Program-made: the position numbers and the translations under genes
In this document: piece after piece, positions 47,701 through 59,700 of the stretch
Position numbering within the stretch: position 1 is the stretch's first letter
Layout of the letters: each line of letters starts with the position of its first letter
Assembly (NCBI RefSeq): GCF_004210375.1
Contig: NC_134831.1
Span: forward strand, 46,720,035 to 46,784,034
Source: Tachypleus tridentatus
Taxonomy: Eukaryota > Arthropoda > Merostomata > Xiphosura > Limulidae
Reading direction: 5' to 3'
Length of the DNA: 64,000 bases
The notes under the pieces: generated by a model
Told to the model about the DNA's origin: nothing
The model's database searches: none
Seen by the model: the letters and a program-made list of their open reading frames with translations, nothing else

Positions 47701-50700
47701 ACACTGGTGGACATCAAACTGGCCCTTCATCAGTCAGACCTGATAAAGTACACTATGAAATGCTGTGCCATCTATCTCCTGCTTCTTTTGCTGTTCTTCT
47801 GATTGTTTTTAACTGGATCTGATGCCTGGTGCCAGGTTATAGCCTGGAAAGGATCTCATCTTGTTTGGTTCCTCAAATCAAAAAACCTCCTCTTGCTCAC
47901 CCAGTATGGGTTCCGACAACAGTGCTCCACCATGGACCACCTGATTCAACTTGAAACATCAATCAGAGAAGCCTTTCTCAAACAACAACATCTTGTATCA
48001 ATATTCTTTGACATTTGAGAAGATTTTCAAGATACAACATGGATGTATGGCATTTTGCAAGACATATATATATGGGTTACATGGCCATGTGCCCGTTTTT
48101 ATTACTTTTTTTAATTGACAGGTAATTCGAAGTTTGTGTGGGTTTGATACTTTCCCGTTCTTTTCTACAGAAACATGAAGTCTCTCAAGGCTGTGTTTTG
48201 AGTGTTTCACTTTTCAGTATAAACATAAGCACCATCATTGAACAACTCCCTCTTGCTGTTGCAAACATGGTCTGTGTCGATGACTTTCACATGGTCATAG
48301 TGAGTGGCAGCTACAGACTGTCCTCAATCATTTACTGAAGTGGACCACAGCAAACGGTTTTAATTTCTCTCTCTCTCTCTCTAAAACCGTTTGAATGCAC
48401 TTTTGGTGCCAGTGGGATAATCACCCTCATCCTGAACTCCATATTGGTGAAGTTGTGCTGCCTGTTGTCCCTGAGACAAAGTTCTTGGGACTTATCTTTG
48501 ACCGTAAGCTGACTTTCATACCACACATCAAGCAGCTACAGGTCAAATGCACAAGAACATCAAACATTCTTTGAGTCCTCTTTTCTACCACATGGGGAGT
48601 GAAGCTATGTTCTATGCTAAAGATATGTCATGCTTTTATTCAATCAAAACTCAACTATGTAACACTGGTCTATGGCTCTGCCAGGACCTTGGCCTTGAAG
48701 ATGCTGGACCCCATTCATCATCGTGGACTTTAGCTCTGCACTGGGGCTTTTCACACTTCCCCTGTTCAGAGCTTATACATAGTCTCATGAACCTTTTTTT
48801 GCACCTCTGCAGTTTGCAAATGTCTTTACTATATGCTTTTAATGCTATTTAAGTTTTTTAATTTATACATTAGACCCTTTTTAATGTGATTCCCCTTTAA
48901 GAATCAAAGTACATCTAGTTCAATTTCAAATTAGAAAATGGCCATAATGTCAAATAGTTCAAAACCAGGACTGGAAAGGCCAACTTCAGGTAACTAATGG
49001 TGGTTTTCAAACTTACCTGTTAATTTTAACTTTTTACTGGATGTTTGGAACAGATAGCCTAGTTGCTTTGTGCCATAAAATGCCAAACCAATCAACCAAT
49101 TTACACTGAAATATTGGAGGTATTCCTGGTTTGATTGATTCATGGGCTGAGACATCAATCCCACTTCCTAACTTCTATCTTCTACTCTTTTCATTTGTTC
49201 AATTCACTGTTCTGTGGGTGCTCAGCAGTCATTATTTGAATTCCTGTGTTAGGCTTTTCAGTGTGCCCAAGGATCCAGTATCACCTTCAGAGTTCTATTA
49301 TTTCTGCCCCAAATGGGCATGCAACTCTTAACTAAGGCTTCCTCCTCTGGTTTGAGAGCATCTATGATTGGTAATATCACATGTGGAATGTGAAACTAGG
49401 GTAAGTTCTTTCTCCATATCAATGCATCCAATCTTCTAGTAGTCCATCAGCATGCTCCCAGTTCCTCTCCATCATTATGCATCATTTTTTAAAATCCATT
49501 CTGATAACTCCTCAGTTTTACCCATATCAATTAATAAGGGTAAACTCAATCCAGAAGTACTTATTTCCAAACAATGGACCTTCTTTATTGGGCCAATGCT
49601 CTGTGGGTTCATTTTGTTGCCTTCCATGTACGAGGTGCTATGAACTGGTTTTTTAGCCTGACCATCTTCTAACCATGGAAGAGACTCTTGACCCCAGGTT
49701 TCGTACTGGGGGTTCCATTCATTGATCCCTTATCACTCCTTTCATTTCCAAGCTTCCTCTCGTCTAATACTGTCTTGCTGTATTTTACTCTAGGCCCTGG
49801 CCTTTTTTCAAGATGCTTCTTGTTATGTCTTGTTGATGGGTACCCCTCTGGCTGATTTAACATTTATTCCTACTTCTTTATCATTTGACAATCCAACACT
49901 CTCATCCTTTGCCAGTTATACTTTCTTTCTTCCCTGATTCAACCTCACATGTCAGTGTTCCATCACAAGATCTTGTCCTTCCACCATCATGTTTGGAATT
50001 GCCCAATGCATGTGGAATTGTGATGTGCTTTTCAATGTTGAAAATTACCATCCACTGCCATCTTCTTCTTGATCATCCTACTGTTTGCCATCTTTTTTCT
50101 CTTTACCTGGATGTTTGACAGTGAATCAGTTGTCTCCATCATTGCCAGTTATTGGATGGCCTGGTTTACAACAGTTTGCTTTTCTTGATACTGAAAGGTG
50201 TTTTTATCCCCAGTTCTCTCCACTTTCCTCTGGTCCTTTGTCATCAATATACCCACTTACCATATTCTCATGCCCAACTTTGACCTCACTGTTATTGTCA
50301 TGTGCATTCTTACCTGTGCCACTTGCAAGCTGTTGGTGACCAACCATCTGTCCATGCTATTAACTCTTCCTGTACCCCTTTCAATCATTCTTACATTCTC
50401 CTTTATTCTGTACTGTCCCTCCTTTGTAGAGCTATAGCCACTTGAAGGAGACTGCTCCCTTCCTTTTATTTCACACCTGTGATCAGTCAGACTTAGACAA
50501 GAGTTTTATTGCTCTGTTCATATCATTTGTTGCTGCTTGGTTCATATCTCTCACTTTGCTAACTCCCATCTTTGAACCTTCATTCCCAGGAACTCCTCTT
50601 TCTCCAGGAACATCTCTTTCTACCCTTACAGGTTGGGTCCATCAAAATGTATACTTGGTTTACTCCTCATTGGGGTAGATGCTTTCAGGTTGTTCTGCAT

Positions 50701-53700
50701 TTCATCCCATCAGATTCAACACTTCCCTCACTCCCTTGTCTCTTATTTTTTATCACAGCTAGATTAAATCCTTCAAACTTGTGTGTGGATCACTTCTCAC
50801 ATCTTTATCACCCACTCCATCTAATTGTTTCATCTCCTGAAGGTTATTGCCTGTATCTGTTTGCCATCGTACTGTCTACCCACCATCTTTAAACAGGTGA
50901 GTACATTTCCTTTTCTTTATTACAGCATTTACTTAAGATCCTACTAGGTAGCTGATGGTACCTTATAGATAATACTTATTTCCCAAAATTCTGCATCAAG
51001 CCAGAACAATAGAAAGAAGTTGTACTATTGATCCTATCTCTGTGATGCTCACTGTTGAGGTGGGTGTTATACAAGACCACTTGAAGTATCCTGATGATGA
51101 ATTTATATATCTGATTACTATCTAATCCAGATCATACATATTTTGTGTCATCATGAAAATAGCCAGCACCAAAGGGTAGTCTGTCTGCTTTCCTAACTTG
51201 TGCATGCTGGCTTTTCACAACATGGATGCATGGTCTCCCATTGTGATGTTTCCAGCAAAAGTCCATTCTGGTTGAAACAGGATTTATGGGGATTAAGGCA
51301 TTTTCTAAGGGTATCTCCACTGACTGGTACCTAATCATTGGGGCTAGAACAATGGATATCAAACTGTGGCAAATGGGCTAGTGGTGGTGATGTCCGTGGT
51401 AGTGCATATCATCCCATATAACTATACTTGCAGCCTCCTCCTCCAGTCTGAGCATGTACAGTAGAGATGAGGCAAGCACATTATGTGATATTGTGCATTC
51501 ATTCTGCACATTAGGGCTGTCTAGTTGAGATAAAAACATTATGGGATCTATCCTCCTGCTGTAGCCTACAACTGCCTTGTAGTTTAGGTGAACAAAAGCC
51601 ACTGTACTGTGTTGTCCTCCTGGAATCATATATGGTGAGTATAGTTAAGATAGTCACATTTTACAAATTTACCCATCTGCTTTGATCATTACTTACTTAT
51701 TTGATTGATGTAAGCATGTTCTTGGAATTTGCTCCTTCCCCCTGCATTGGTGTCTTTATTTCAGTACAGGTGTAAGCACGTGCACACGTATAGATTCTGT
51801 ATCCTCCTCTTACAACATTTGTCAGTCTTGGAGTCTATAATGTTTGAGTTAAGCAGAGGGTATGGTCTCAATGAACCACAACCATAATATACACATTGAT
51901 TCTCCACCTTCTTGTATGCAAATACTTGAAGAGCCATGTTTTTATTACACCCATCCATTCAACATATGGGGCTCATTTCCCTCGTGCTCTCTCATTCCTG
52001 GGCAAAGATTATACTATGGGAAAGGTGAGATGCACTCTCCAACTGGGTACCCCTATATAGCTAATGCCAGTGGGTGTCACACTCCATGGATTTTCTGTAG
52101 GCACTATCTGAAAGGAACTGACCCATGTAGATCTTTACACAACTTATCTGCTGTTTCAGTGTGGGATTTTAGCTACGTTATGTGAAGAATTGTATTGTTT
52201 TGGAAGTTAAAATTTGACTTACCTGAAAATCTATCTCCAATAAATACCTCTCGTACACATTCCCATCATTCCTCCACCCTTCTGATGCACCTTAGTATTT
52301 CTTACCTCATCAAAGAATGAAGATTCACAATTGCAAAGACAAGGGAATGAGCTTGCAAGGAGGTTTGTTGCCCTTTTATCGTTGGAGGGCTTATGGCACA
52401 TGTTAATGTCATTATGCAGTAATGCAATTCATGAGAAATTGTAAGATTAAAACAGAAGAAATTTCCCAAAGGCTAATGATATGCAAATATTTAAGGCAAA
52501 TGCATGTGGAAGATAGCTTAATTGTGAATGGTGGTGAGTATCTATTGGAAATACATTTTAAGGTAAGTAAAATATTAAATTTCATTAAATTTTGAATGTA
52601 GCCATGCTGTCACACTTTAATCTACCTATAGTAAGAGGATTAATATACCTCTTCACAATGAAAATGATCCAACCTAACACAAATGTATGTTAGTCTAACT
52701 TAAGATAACATAGAACAACAAAGGGCCATTAGATCCTTTAAGGCTATGTCTGTTTTACTTCCTACATTTAAAATAAATTCAACAACAAATCAGTTATTTC
52801 TATTAAATCAGTCTCTTCCTTATAAAATAAATTACTACAAGGTACTAGCCTATGCTATTTCCATTTATCAGTGCTGTATTTCTTATTAGGCAAACTAGAA
52901 AATTAAGAGCCTTACCATATTCAGGTACTCTGTGGCTGCAAATGCATACAGCTCTAACATATTGCAAAAATTAAAACAAAAGAAATGAGCAGTATAATAA
53001 TACATTGTTTTATATCAAAATATTATGCTAACAATACTAGAATACAGTACAGTATTTATACTATTTATGATTGTGTAATTGAGAGAAAAGTTCATACAAA
53101 GCCTCGTCTGCCTTCTGGGAATCGTATTGGTGGATCTCGCATTATTTGCTCAGGCATCACTTTCTGTGTAATCTTGCCCACTTCCACAGTTTCTGTGTAC
53201 TTCCCATATACAGGGATGGGAGGGCTCTTGAATCTATTCTGCTTAAGGCTGCACAAAAGCTAAAAAGAGTTGCTTATTGCAACTTATTGTGTAGACTAAT
53301 CAATCTTAAAATAATGCTACTAACTGTGACCAAACCAGTCTTTTCCAAATTTTAAGTATGTGTCCACTTCTGTTATCTTCATAATTCAGCCCAAAAACAT
53401 GAGTCTTTTTTTTTTTTCCTATCCACCCCCTGAATAATCAAGATTATCTCTTTCACTGATTTTTTTCCTAAGAGACTAAGAGGAATTTATCTTCATAAAA
53501 TGACCTTATTTTTAGAATTATCCTGCTAGTTCTCCACTGAATCCTTTCCAGTAATTCAGTATTTTTTCTCAGATAGGGAAACAAAAACTGCAAACAATTT
53601 TCCAAGATAGGCCTAACTAGTGATTATTGTAAAAGAGATAATTACCTCTTTTGACTTGTAATCACTGTCTAAAGTACACCACGAAAGTAATATATCCTTA

Positions 53701-56700
53701 CTACAGTGACTGAACACTTAATTATTTGAGTAACATCACCATCAATATGCCAAGCTTTGTTTCCTCAATCACATTCACGAGTATGTTTTCCTAAATATGC
53801 ACATCACTCAAATAATAACCTGAATGCTTAGTTTTTGCTTACTACACTATAATAAAGATTCATTTACATACTTATCAATTGATCTAAGTCAGTTTGTAGT
53901 AACTCGGCATCTTCAGTACAGCTGTAAATTAATGTATTCAGCAAACATTCTACATTGGACATTCTATCCTAGTAGATCTTCTGGTAGCAAGACAACTGTG
54001 GCAATTGCATTCTGCAAAATATTTTCAGCACTCCTGTGCAATTTCACATTGTTGTACAACACCATTTTCAAAATGTGACCCTGAACTGCAGAACTTGCTT
54101 TATATGCTAATTGTAACCAAAGCATCATTTCCTACATGCTAATGATGTAGCCAAAGCCATAATTTCCAATAACTCGCCATCAAAACTTCTAGTATTAGGA
54201 GCCAAATAAAACTGTATTGTTAATAATGTGGCTGAGATATTTTAAAAGTTGTCATCTGAATTTGACATCTTAACATTATGCTAATAGTAATGATACTATG
54301 TTACAATATTTGTTCAATAGTTTTTATTTTTGTTATACATTTTTCACTTTTTTCTCAAACTAGTATTCATTAAAAACAATTCCAGACTAGAACATCTATG
54401 CTTTGCAAAAGATTTTATTGAATAATACTTTTTTCGTTCATGCACATATAGTGATAAATTATTTCTGTTTTATAGTTATTTTCAGTTTATTTGCCAATGA
54501 AGCAGGAACACATGTTGTCAAAGAAGATTTGGTTAAAATGGTTCAAGCTTGTGATGGAGGTTTTGTCTCAGAAGCAGTTGCAAATTGTTTTGTTGAAGTA
54601 AGAAATACTGATTTTTGTACTATACATGTATACAGATACACTCTGAAAAAGTGGTCTTATTTTTTAAAGCTTTCAGTTGAGAATCATCAGTTGAACAGAT
54701 TTTGTTCACTAGTATCAAATATTAAGATAACAATAATCTCAGGTTACCTACATAAAAGTTGTCATAATGTAAATCCATGGTAAACAGTATTTAAAGGAAG
54801 AAAAATGTTATTTGTGCTTTTCAGAATGAAAAGGTAACCTTTGAAGAATTCCAAGCTTGGTTATTGCACAATGCAGATGCTTCCACTCTGACTCAGTGGC
54901 TGATGTGTAAACCAGACCCATTAAACTTGTCCAATAATTATGAAACCCCCACATTTTACCAGACATTGGCAGGAGTCACTCACCGTAAGTAAAGATTTTC
55001 ACTACAGAATTGAGTTTGTTGAAAACAGGTTTTTTGTGTTTGCTATCTGGTAACAACTACATTTTGTATTGTCTCTCCTGAAAATGGCTTGCTTTTGAAC
55101 AGGCGGACTCTGCACATTAGTTTAAAGTGTGAATGAATTTAAAAATTACTGTAACATTTTCTGGAGCAGGTAGCACCCTTGATTTGCACATCTGCATATC
55201 AAATTTTAAAATTTAATTATGAAATTACTTCTAAATATTCTAACAATTTTAATTCAAAAATATTTTAAATTTCTAGCATATCATAATGTTGTATTTATTT
55301 TGGTTAATTCTCAGACAGTAATTCAACTTATTTTTGTGTAACTCTGTGTAAGAAATGAGCATTCCCTGATTTTGTTTTTCATGACTCTTCTTTGTGTGTA
55401 ATTTTATTTTTAAATAGCCCTTTGTTGTCACCCTTTTATTGTGTAATAGTATATTGTTTAGTCAATAAGTAATGAAACTCGGCTTTGAAAGTACTTACAA
55501 CCAGTATCTAAAAATGATTGTAGAATAAATAGTGATTTTAGCATAATGTATGGTTTCTTGAGATAATAACTAACCAAAACTCCTATGGGGGTAGACAAAT
55601 GATTCTAAATAGAAGCTTGCACAAACCATGGATTCTGGGAATTTCTTTAACTTCTTTGTATGTATTTTTGTTCATGAAAATATTCTTTTATATTTTATAG
55701 ATTTCTTCCATGACAATTCATCCAGTAAACAAAGAAATAGTAACAAATATTCCACTCAGTGATGTTGAGAAAACTCAGTGATTGTAGAGAAATATATATG
55801 CAAAAACGGCTCGTTTGGGTTGAGAAAATATTTTACATAGAAGAGCGAACAATGTTTCGACCTTCTTTGGTCATCGTCAGGTTCACAAAGAAAGAGGTAA
55901 CTGACCAGAAGCTGACCCCATGTTTGGAAGGGGTTGTGTAACTGAGTGTCAGAATGTAGAGGGCGGTGTTAGATGTTTGAATATATAGTTTTATTCATTT
56001 TATTATATTAATATAGGTATAAAGGCATTCCTTTATATTGGTTTATTTTGGGTTTTAGTTGTTGTACAAGTAAGGCTTTTTTAATATTGCGTTTGTTTAT
56101 GTTTGTTTCTTTATTTAGTATTTGAGTGTTTTCTATGATAATGTTGTGTTTATTTTACTTGCAGTGTTCGAAAACGTGTGAAGGTGACTTTTTATGTTCT
56201 TTGAATCTGGTTTCCATTTTTCTACTTGTTTCTCCAATATAGAAGTCATGGCAGTTATCACATTGTATAAATAACGTTGGTGTGGTGTTTCTCAGTGTAG
56301 TTTTTACATAGTATAGACCTCATTTTTGTGCCTGGGTTTTGAATAAATTTGGTATTAACTGGAATGTCATATTTTGTTACTAGTTTTTGCCAAATGTTGG
56401 TTATTTGTCTGCTGATGTTAGACAAACCTGACGATGACCAAAGAAGGTCGAAACGTTGTTCACTCTTCTATGTAAAATATTTTCTCAACCCAAACAAACC
56501 TTTATACCTATATTAAATATAATAAAATAAAATTATATATTCAAACATCTAACACTGCCTTCTACATTTCGACACTCAGTTACACAACCCCTTCCAAACA
56601 TGTGGTCAGCTTCCGGTCAGTTACCTCTTTCTTTGTGAACCTGACGATGACCAAAGAAGGTCGAAACGTTGTTCACTCTTCTATGTAAAATATTTTCTCA

Positions 56701-59700
56701 ACCCAAACAAACCGTTTTTGCATATATGAATATTCCACTGACCCCAAATCCTTATTTACTGAATATTATCATACGTTTATGGTATTTAAAGAATTCATGT
56801 TAATAGAAGAACTTATTATTTAATGAGAACATACTACATTTATTAGATATTAATTATTTCAGCCAAGAACATTGTTAGTAAAATTAATAATACCTAACCT
56901 GATAAAGGTAGCAATGGAGCCATTTGAAAGTTACTATAAGGTCAGTAATAAATCTTTTGGTAGTTTTTGCCATGGATTTTAAGGTAAAAGAAAATTGAAA
57001 ATTTAGGATGTAAGGTAGTGTTTTTAACTGTATAGCTGCTGATTAATTTTATTTATACATAGCTTTGCTCTTGTAATATCTTTCCATAAATAAAACTAAT
57101 GAATGAATTTTTAAGATTTGATATAATTCCCTAAAATTATGTAGTTTCAGAAAAATAAAACTTAACTTTGATTCTTCTACTATTTCTGATAAATTACTTA
57201 TTAAATATGGTTATTTGAACTCACAATGTTGTGGCTTTCCTATAAGGTGACTTTTATATTAAAATTTAAAAATACTATTTGATGTGTGACAGTTTTTGCA
57301 TTTCATTTGTATAATCTCTAGAACCTTATAAATAATATGAAACGTTTTTAAGATAACTGTTTATATTTTATTTTATATTTTCTGTATTGTACCAATAGCT
57401 ATATTATCATCAGCATATAGTATAATAAAATGTTTGAAATTTAATAAACATAAATGTGTGTGTGTGTATTTTTATCAACTCTTCTTATAAATCCACTAGA
57501 ATAGTAATTTTTTTTATATGCATGATTTCAAGTTTCTCTTCACTTAGTTTATTTTTAATTTTCCTTTCAAATTCTTCATCTATTATAATTTATGCCAATG
57601 GAACTTTATGGAGATATTTCAGCAGACTCCCTGCAGAGATGTTCCCAAGATAAATGCTCATACGTGCAATCTTGTTTATAACCTTTCAAATTCTAAATAA
57701 CAAGTTAAACTGTTCAAATGTAAATTTTAAAAATACCAATACTTAATTAACTGAAATATAAGAGTGAAACCTAAATATAATTTAAATATCTCTTTAATTG
57801 TGGTATAATTAGGTAAGAAACCAGCATACATATTGTACTCCAACAAGCTGACAGTAGCTCAAATGACAGTGTAAGGAAAACTGCATGCCAAATTCATATT
57901 AACTGTTGTTAGAGTATGATATAAACTGAGCTCTTTCTGATAACTATACACTTTTCAACCAACTACATGTGCACTGTAGATCTCAAGACAAAGTATGATA
58001 GGTGTGGTAATTGTAAAGGTTGTAAAATTTGTTTACCAGAAAATTGAGGCTGCAGACTTTAGATATCTTATGTGAATTAGGTAAATATATACATTTAGTG
58101 TGTAGGAAATTCTGCATATGCCAGCTTGTATTTTAAGAAGAAGCTTACTCAACTAGTTCAAGTATTTTGTGAAAGGTTTCATTTGAAAAGAAGCAGTTAA
58201 AACTTAGATATAATTAAAAATGGAAATTTTAACAAACATTATAATATTAATTTCATTTTAATATATTAATATTAAAGTGGTTTTTATTAAATTTTGAATG
58301 TAACATAATACCATAGGCAAAAAGAAATTTAAAACCAGCACAAGAGCCACAGGGTTAGTTTTTTTTCAAAACAGACCCTAACAATGAAATCATGGAAATA
58401 CTAAATCAAATTTATTTTTATTACTAAATAAATTAGTTTAGGAAAATTTAGAAGCTGTCACCAGAAAAATGCAGATACACCAGTTTTTTAACCCTTGCTA
58501 GAGAACATGGGTATCACTGATATTTCTCATATTGAAATACTTACCAACTTGTATAAAAACCTGTTACAAGCTTTCTAGCTTCTGTTTTTTTCCCCTTTTT
58601 GAAAAATGTTGTTTGTTTTAACATAATTGTATTATTAAGAACTAGCAATTGAAAGTAGAATAGATAAGAAACTATACATTATTGAAACCTACCCTATATA
58701 ATAACTGCTTAGAACTACTTAATGTCAGTTTCCAAAAAAGTAATTTTGGTGTATTGGAGGTGATCCGTTTGCATCTCAGTTTTATTATTTAAATGTCATT
58801 TTCCTTCGAGCCTTATATACAATGTTTTAACTATTTTAATTACCTCAAAATGACCAAAAAATAAATCAGATGTGTGGTGTTTGGACAATGACATTTTGCA
58901 TCACACTTAATACTGTATTATAAAGAAAAATAGACCAAAAACTATACAATGCCATATGTTTATAGCATTAAAAGTTGTGTAAAAAGAAATGCACTTCTAA
59001 GAAAGTATCTTCATGTTTATGGTTGTACATGCAATGAAATATAGCAGTGATAGGGTGGTGAGGCAAACTAAATGATGGAAACTGAAATGTTGCATACGTG
59101 TTGTTTTCTTAACTTTAAAAATGCAAGTTGCAGTGAAGTTTATATTATATGAGAAATCTGCAGCATATATAAAGACCTATGGAAAAGCCTTTGCATTTTT
59201 ATTATGTTAAAGTCCTTATTACCAACAATGTCAATAGCAACTCTGCCATTTCTTGTCACATTAAAGTAAGTACACTGAGATATTGTTTAATATTGAAACA
59301 AATTTTAATCTTGTATATTAATTTATTAGTTTTTTGTTTTTTCTTTCTTTCACATGTACCTAAGGCAAAATTTGAGCACTTGTGATGTACTTGTTTTCAA
59401 AGACTATGTGACTTCTCTCTTTCACAATTGGTTTGGGTATTTGTTACTTGCTAACAGTTTCTTTTTCAAGGGGTTCCTGTATAACCAACTTGCAAAGTTT
59501 AGCAATTGTATCAACAGTCTTGCATGTTATATGGTACTGTTTAAATGGCTTACATTTTCCTATGGGTGTTATGGCAGTACAAATCAGTGTTATAGATAGT
59601 TATCTGAATTTAGTATGTTCTGGACTTTCCATTTCTTAGTGGTTGTACAATATGACTATCCTTCCTAAGAAGATATATTCTATGTCTTCCATTAGATTGT

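Larger units (their letters stand above)
45245..48860 (+). mobile_element. Decayed Jockey-like non-LTR retrotransposon
   Basis: Read left to right in shifting + frames: a G-rich 5' segment, ORF1 with CCHC knuckles (45.8-46.1 kb) and its conserved PEAQKLLSTTSS-type tail, an APE-like endonuclease (46.6-47.1 kb), reverse transcriptase (47.8-48.3 kb), and the post-RT segment LGLIFDRKLTF near 48.5 kb followed by FHTSPVQSLYI near 48.75 kb. This is the order of Jockey-clade LINEs. Many frameshifts and stops make it inactive. The 3' end is not defined. Confidence 0.82.
42743..54475 (+). other. USP32: USP32 intron 3
   Basis: 11.7 kb, containing the hAT MITE and the Jockey-like LINE. The 49-52.3 kb part is richer in C and G than its surroundings and may be further retroelement debris without identifiable domains. 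The 52.3-54.4 kb part shows nothing certain. Confidence 0.8.
56425..56727 (+). mobile_element. Penelope-like 3' tail, direct-strand part (tail-to-tail with the inverted part)
   Basis: It starts in a hammerhead-like core, then repeats the family's 3' tail (CCTTTATACCTATATTA onwards) and ends in a second core followed by GTTTTTGCATATA. The two plus-strand cores are 213 bp apart. Together with the inverted part this is the tangled terminal-repeat arrangement often seen in Penelope-like insertions. Confidence 0.82.

Noticed and set aside
53400-53640. Possible minus-strand LINE RT tail (ERIQWRTSR-like stretch)
   Set aside because: Only a short resemblance to the post-RT region of CR1/L2-type elements; no further motif supports it.
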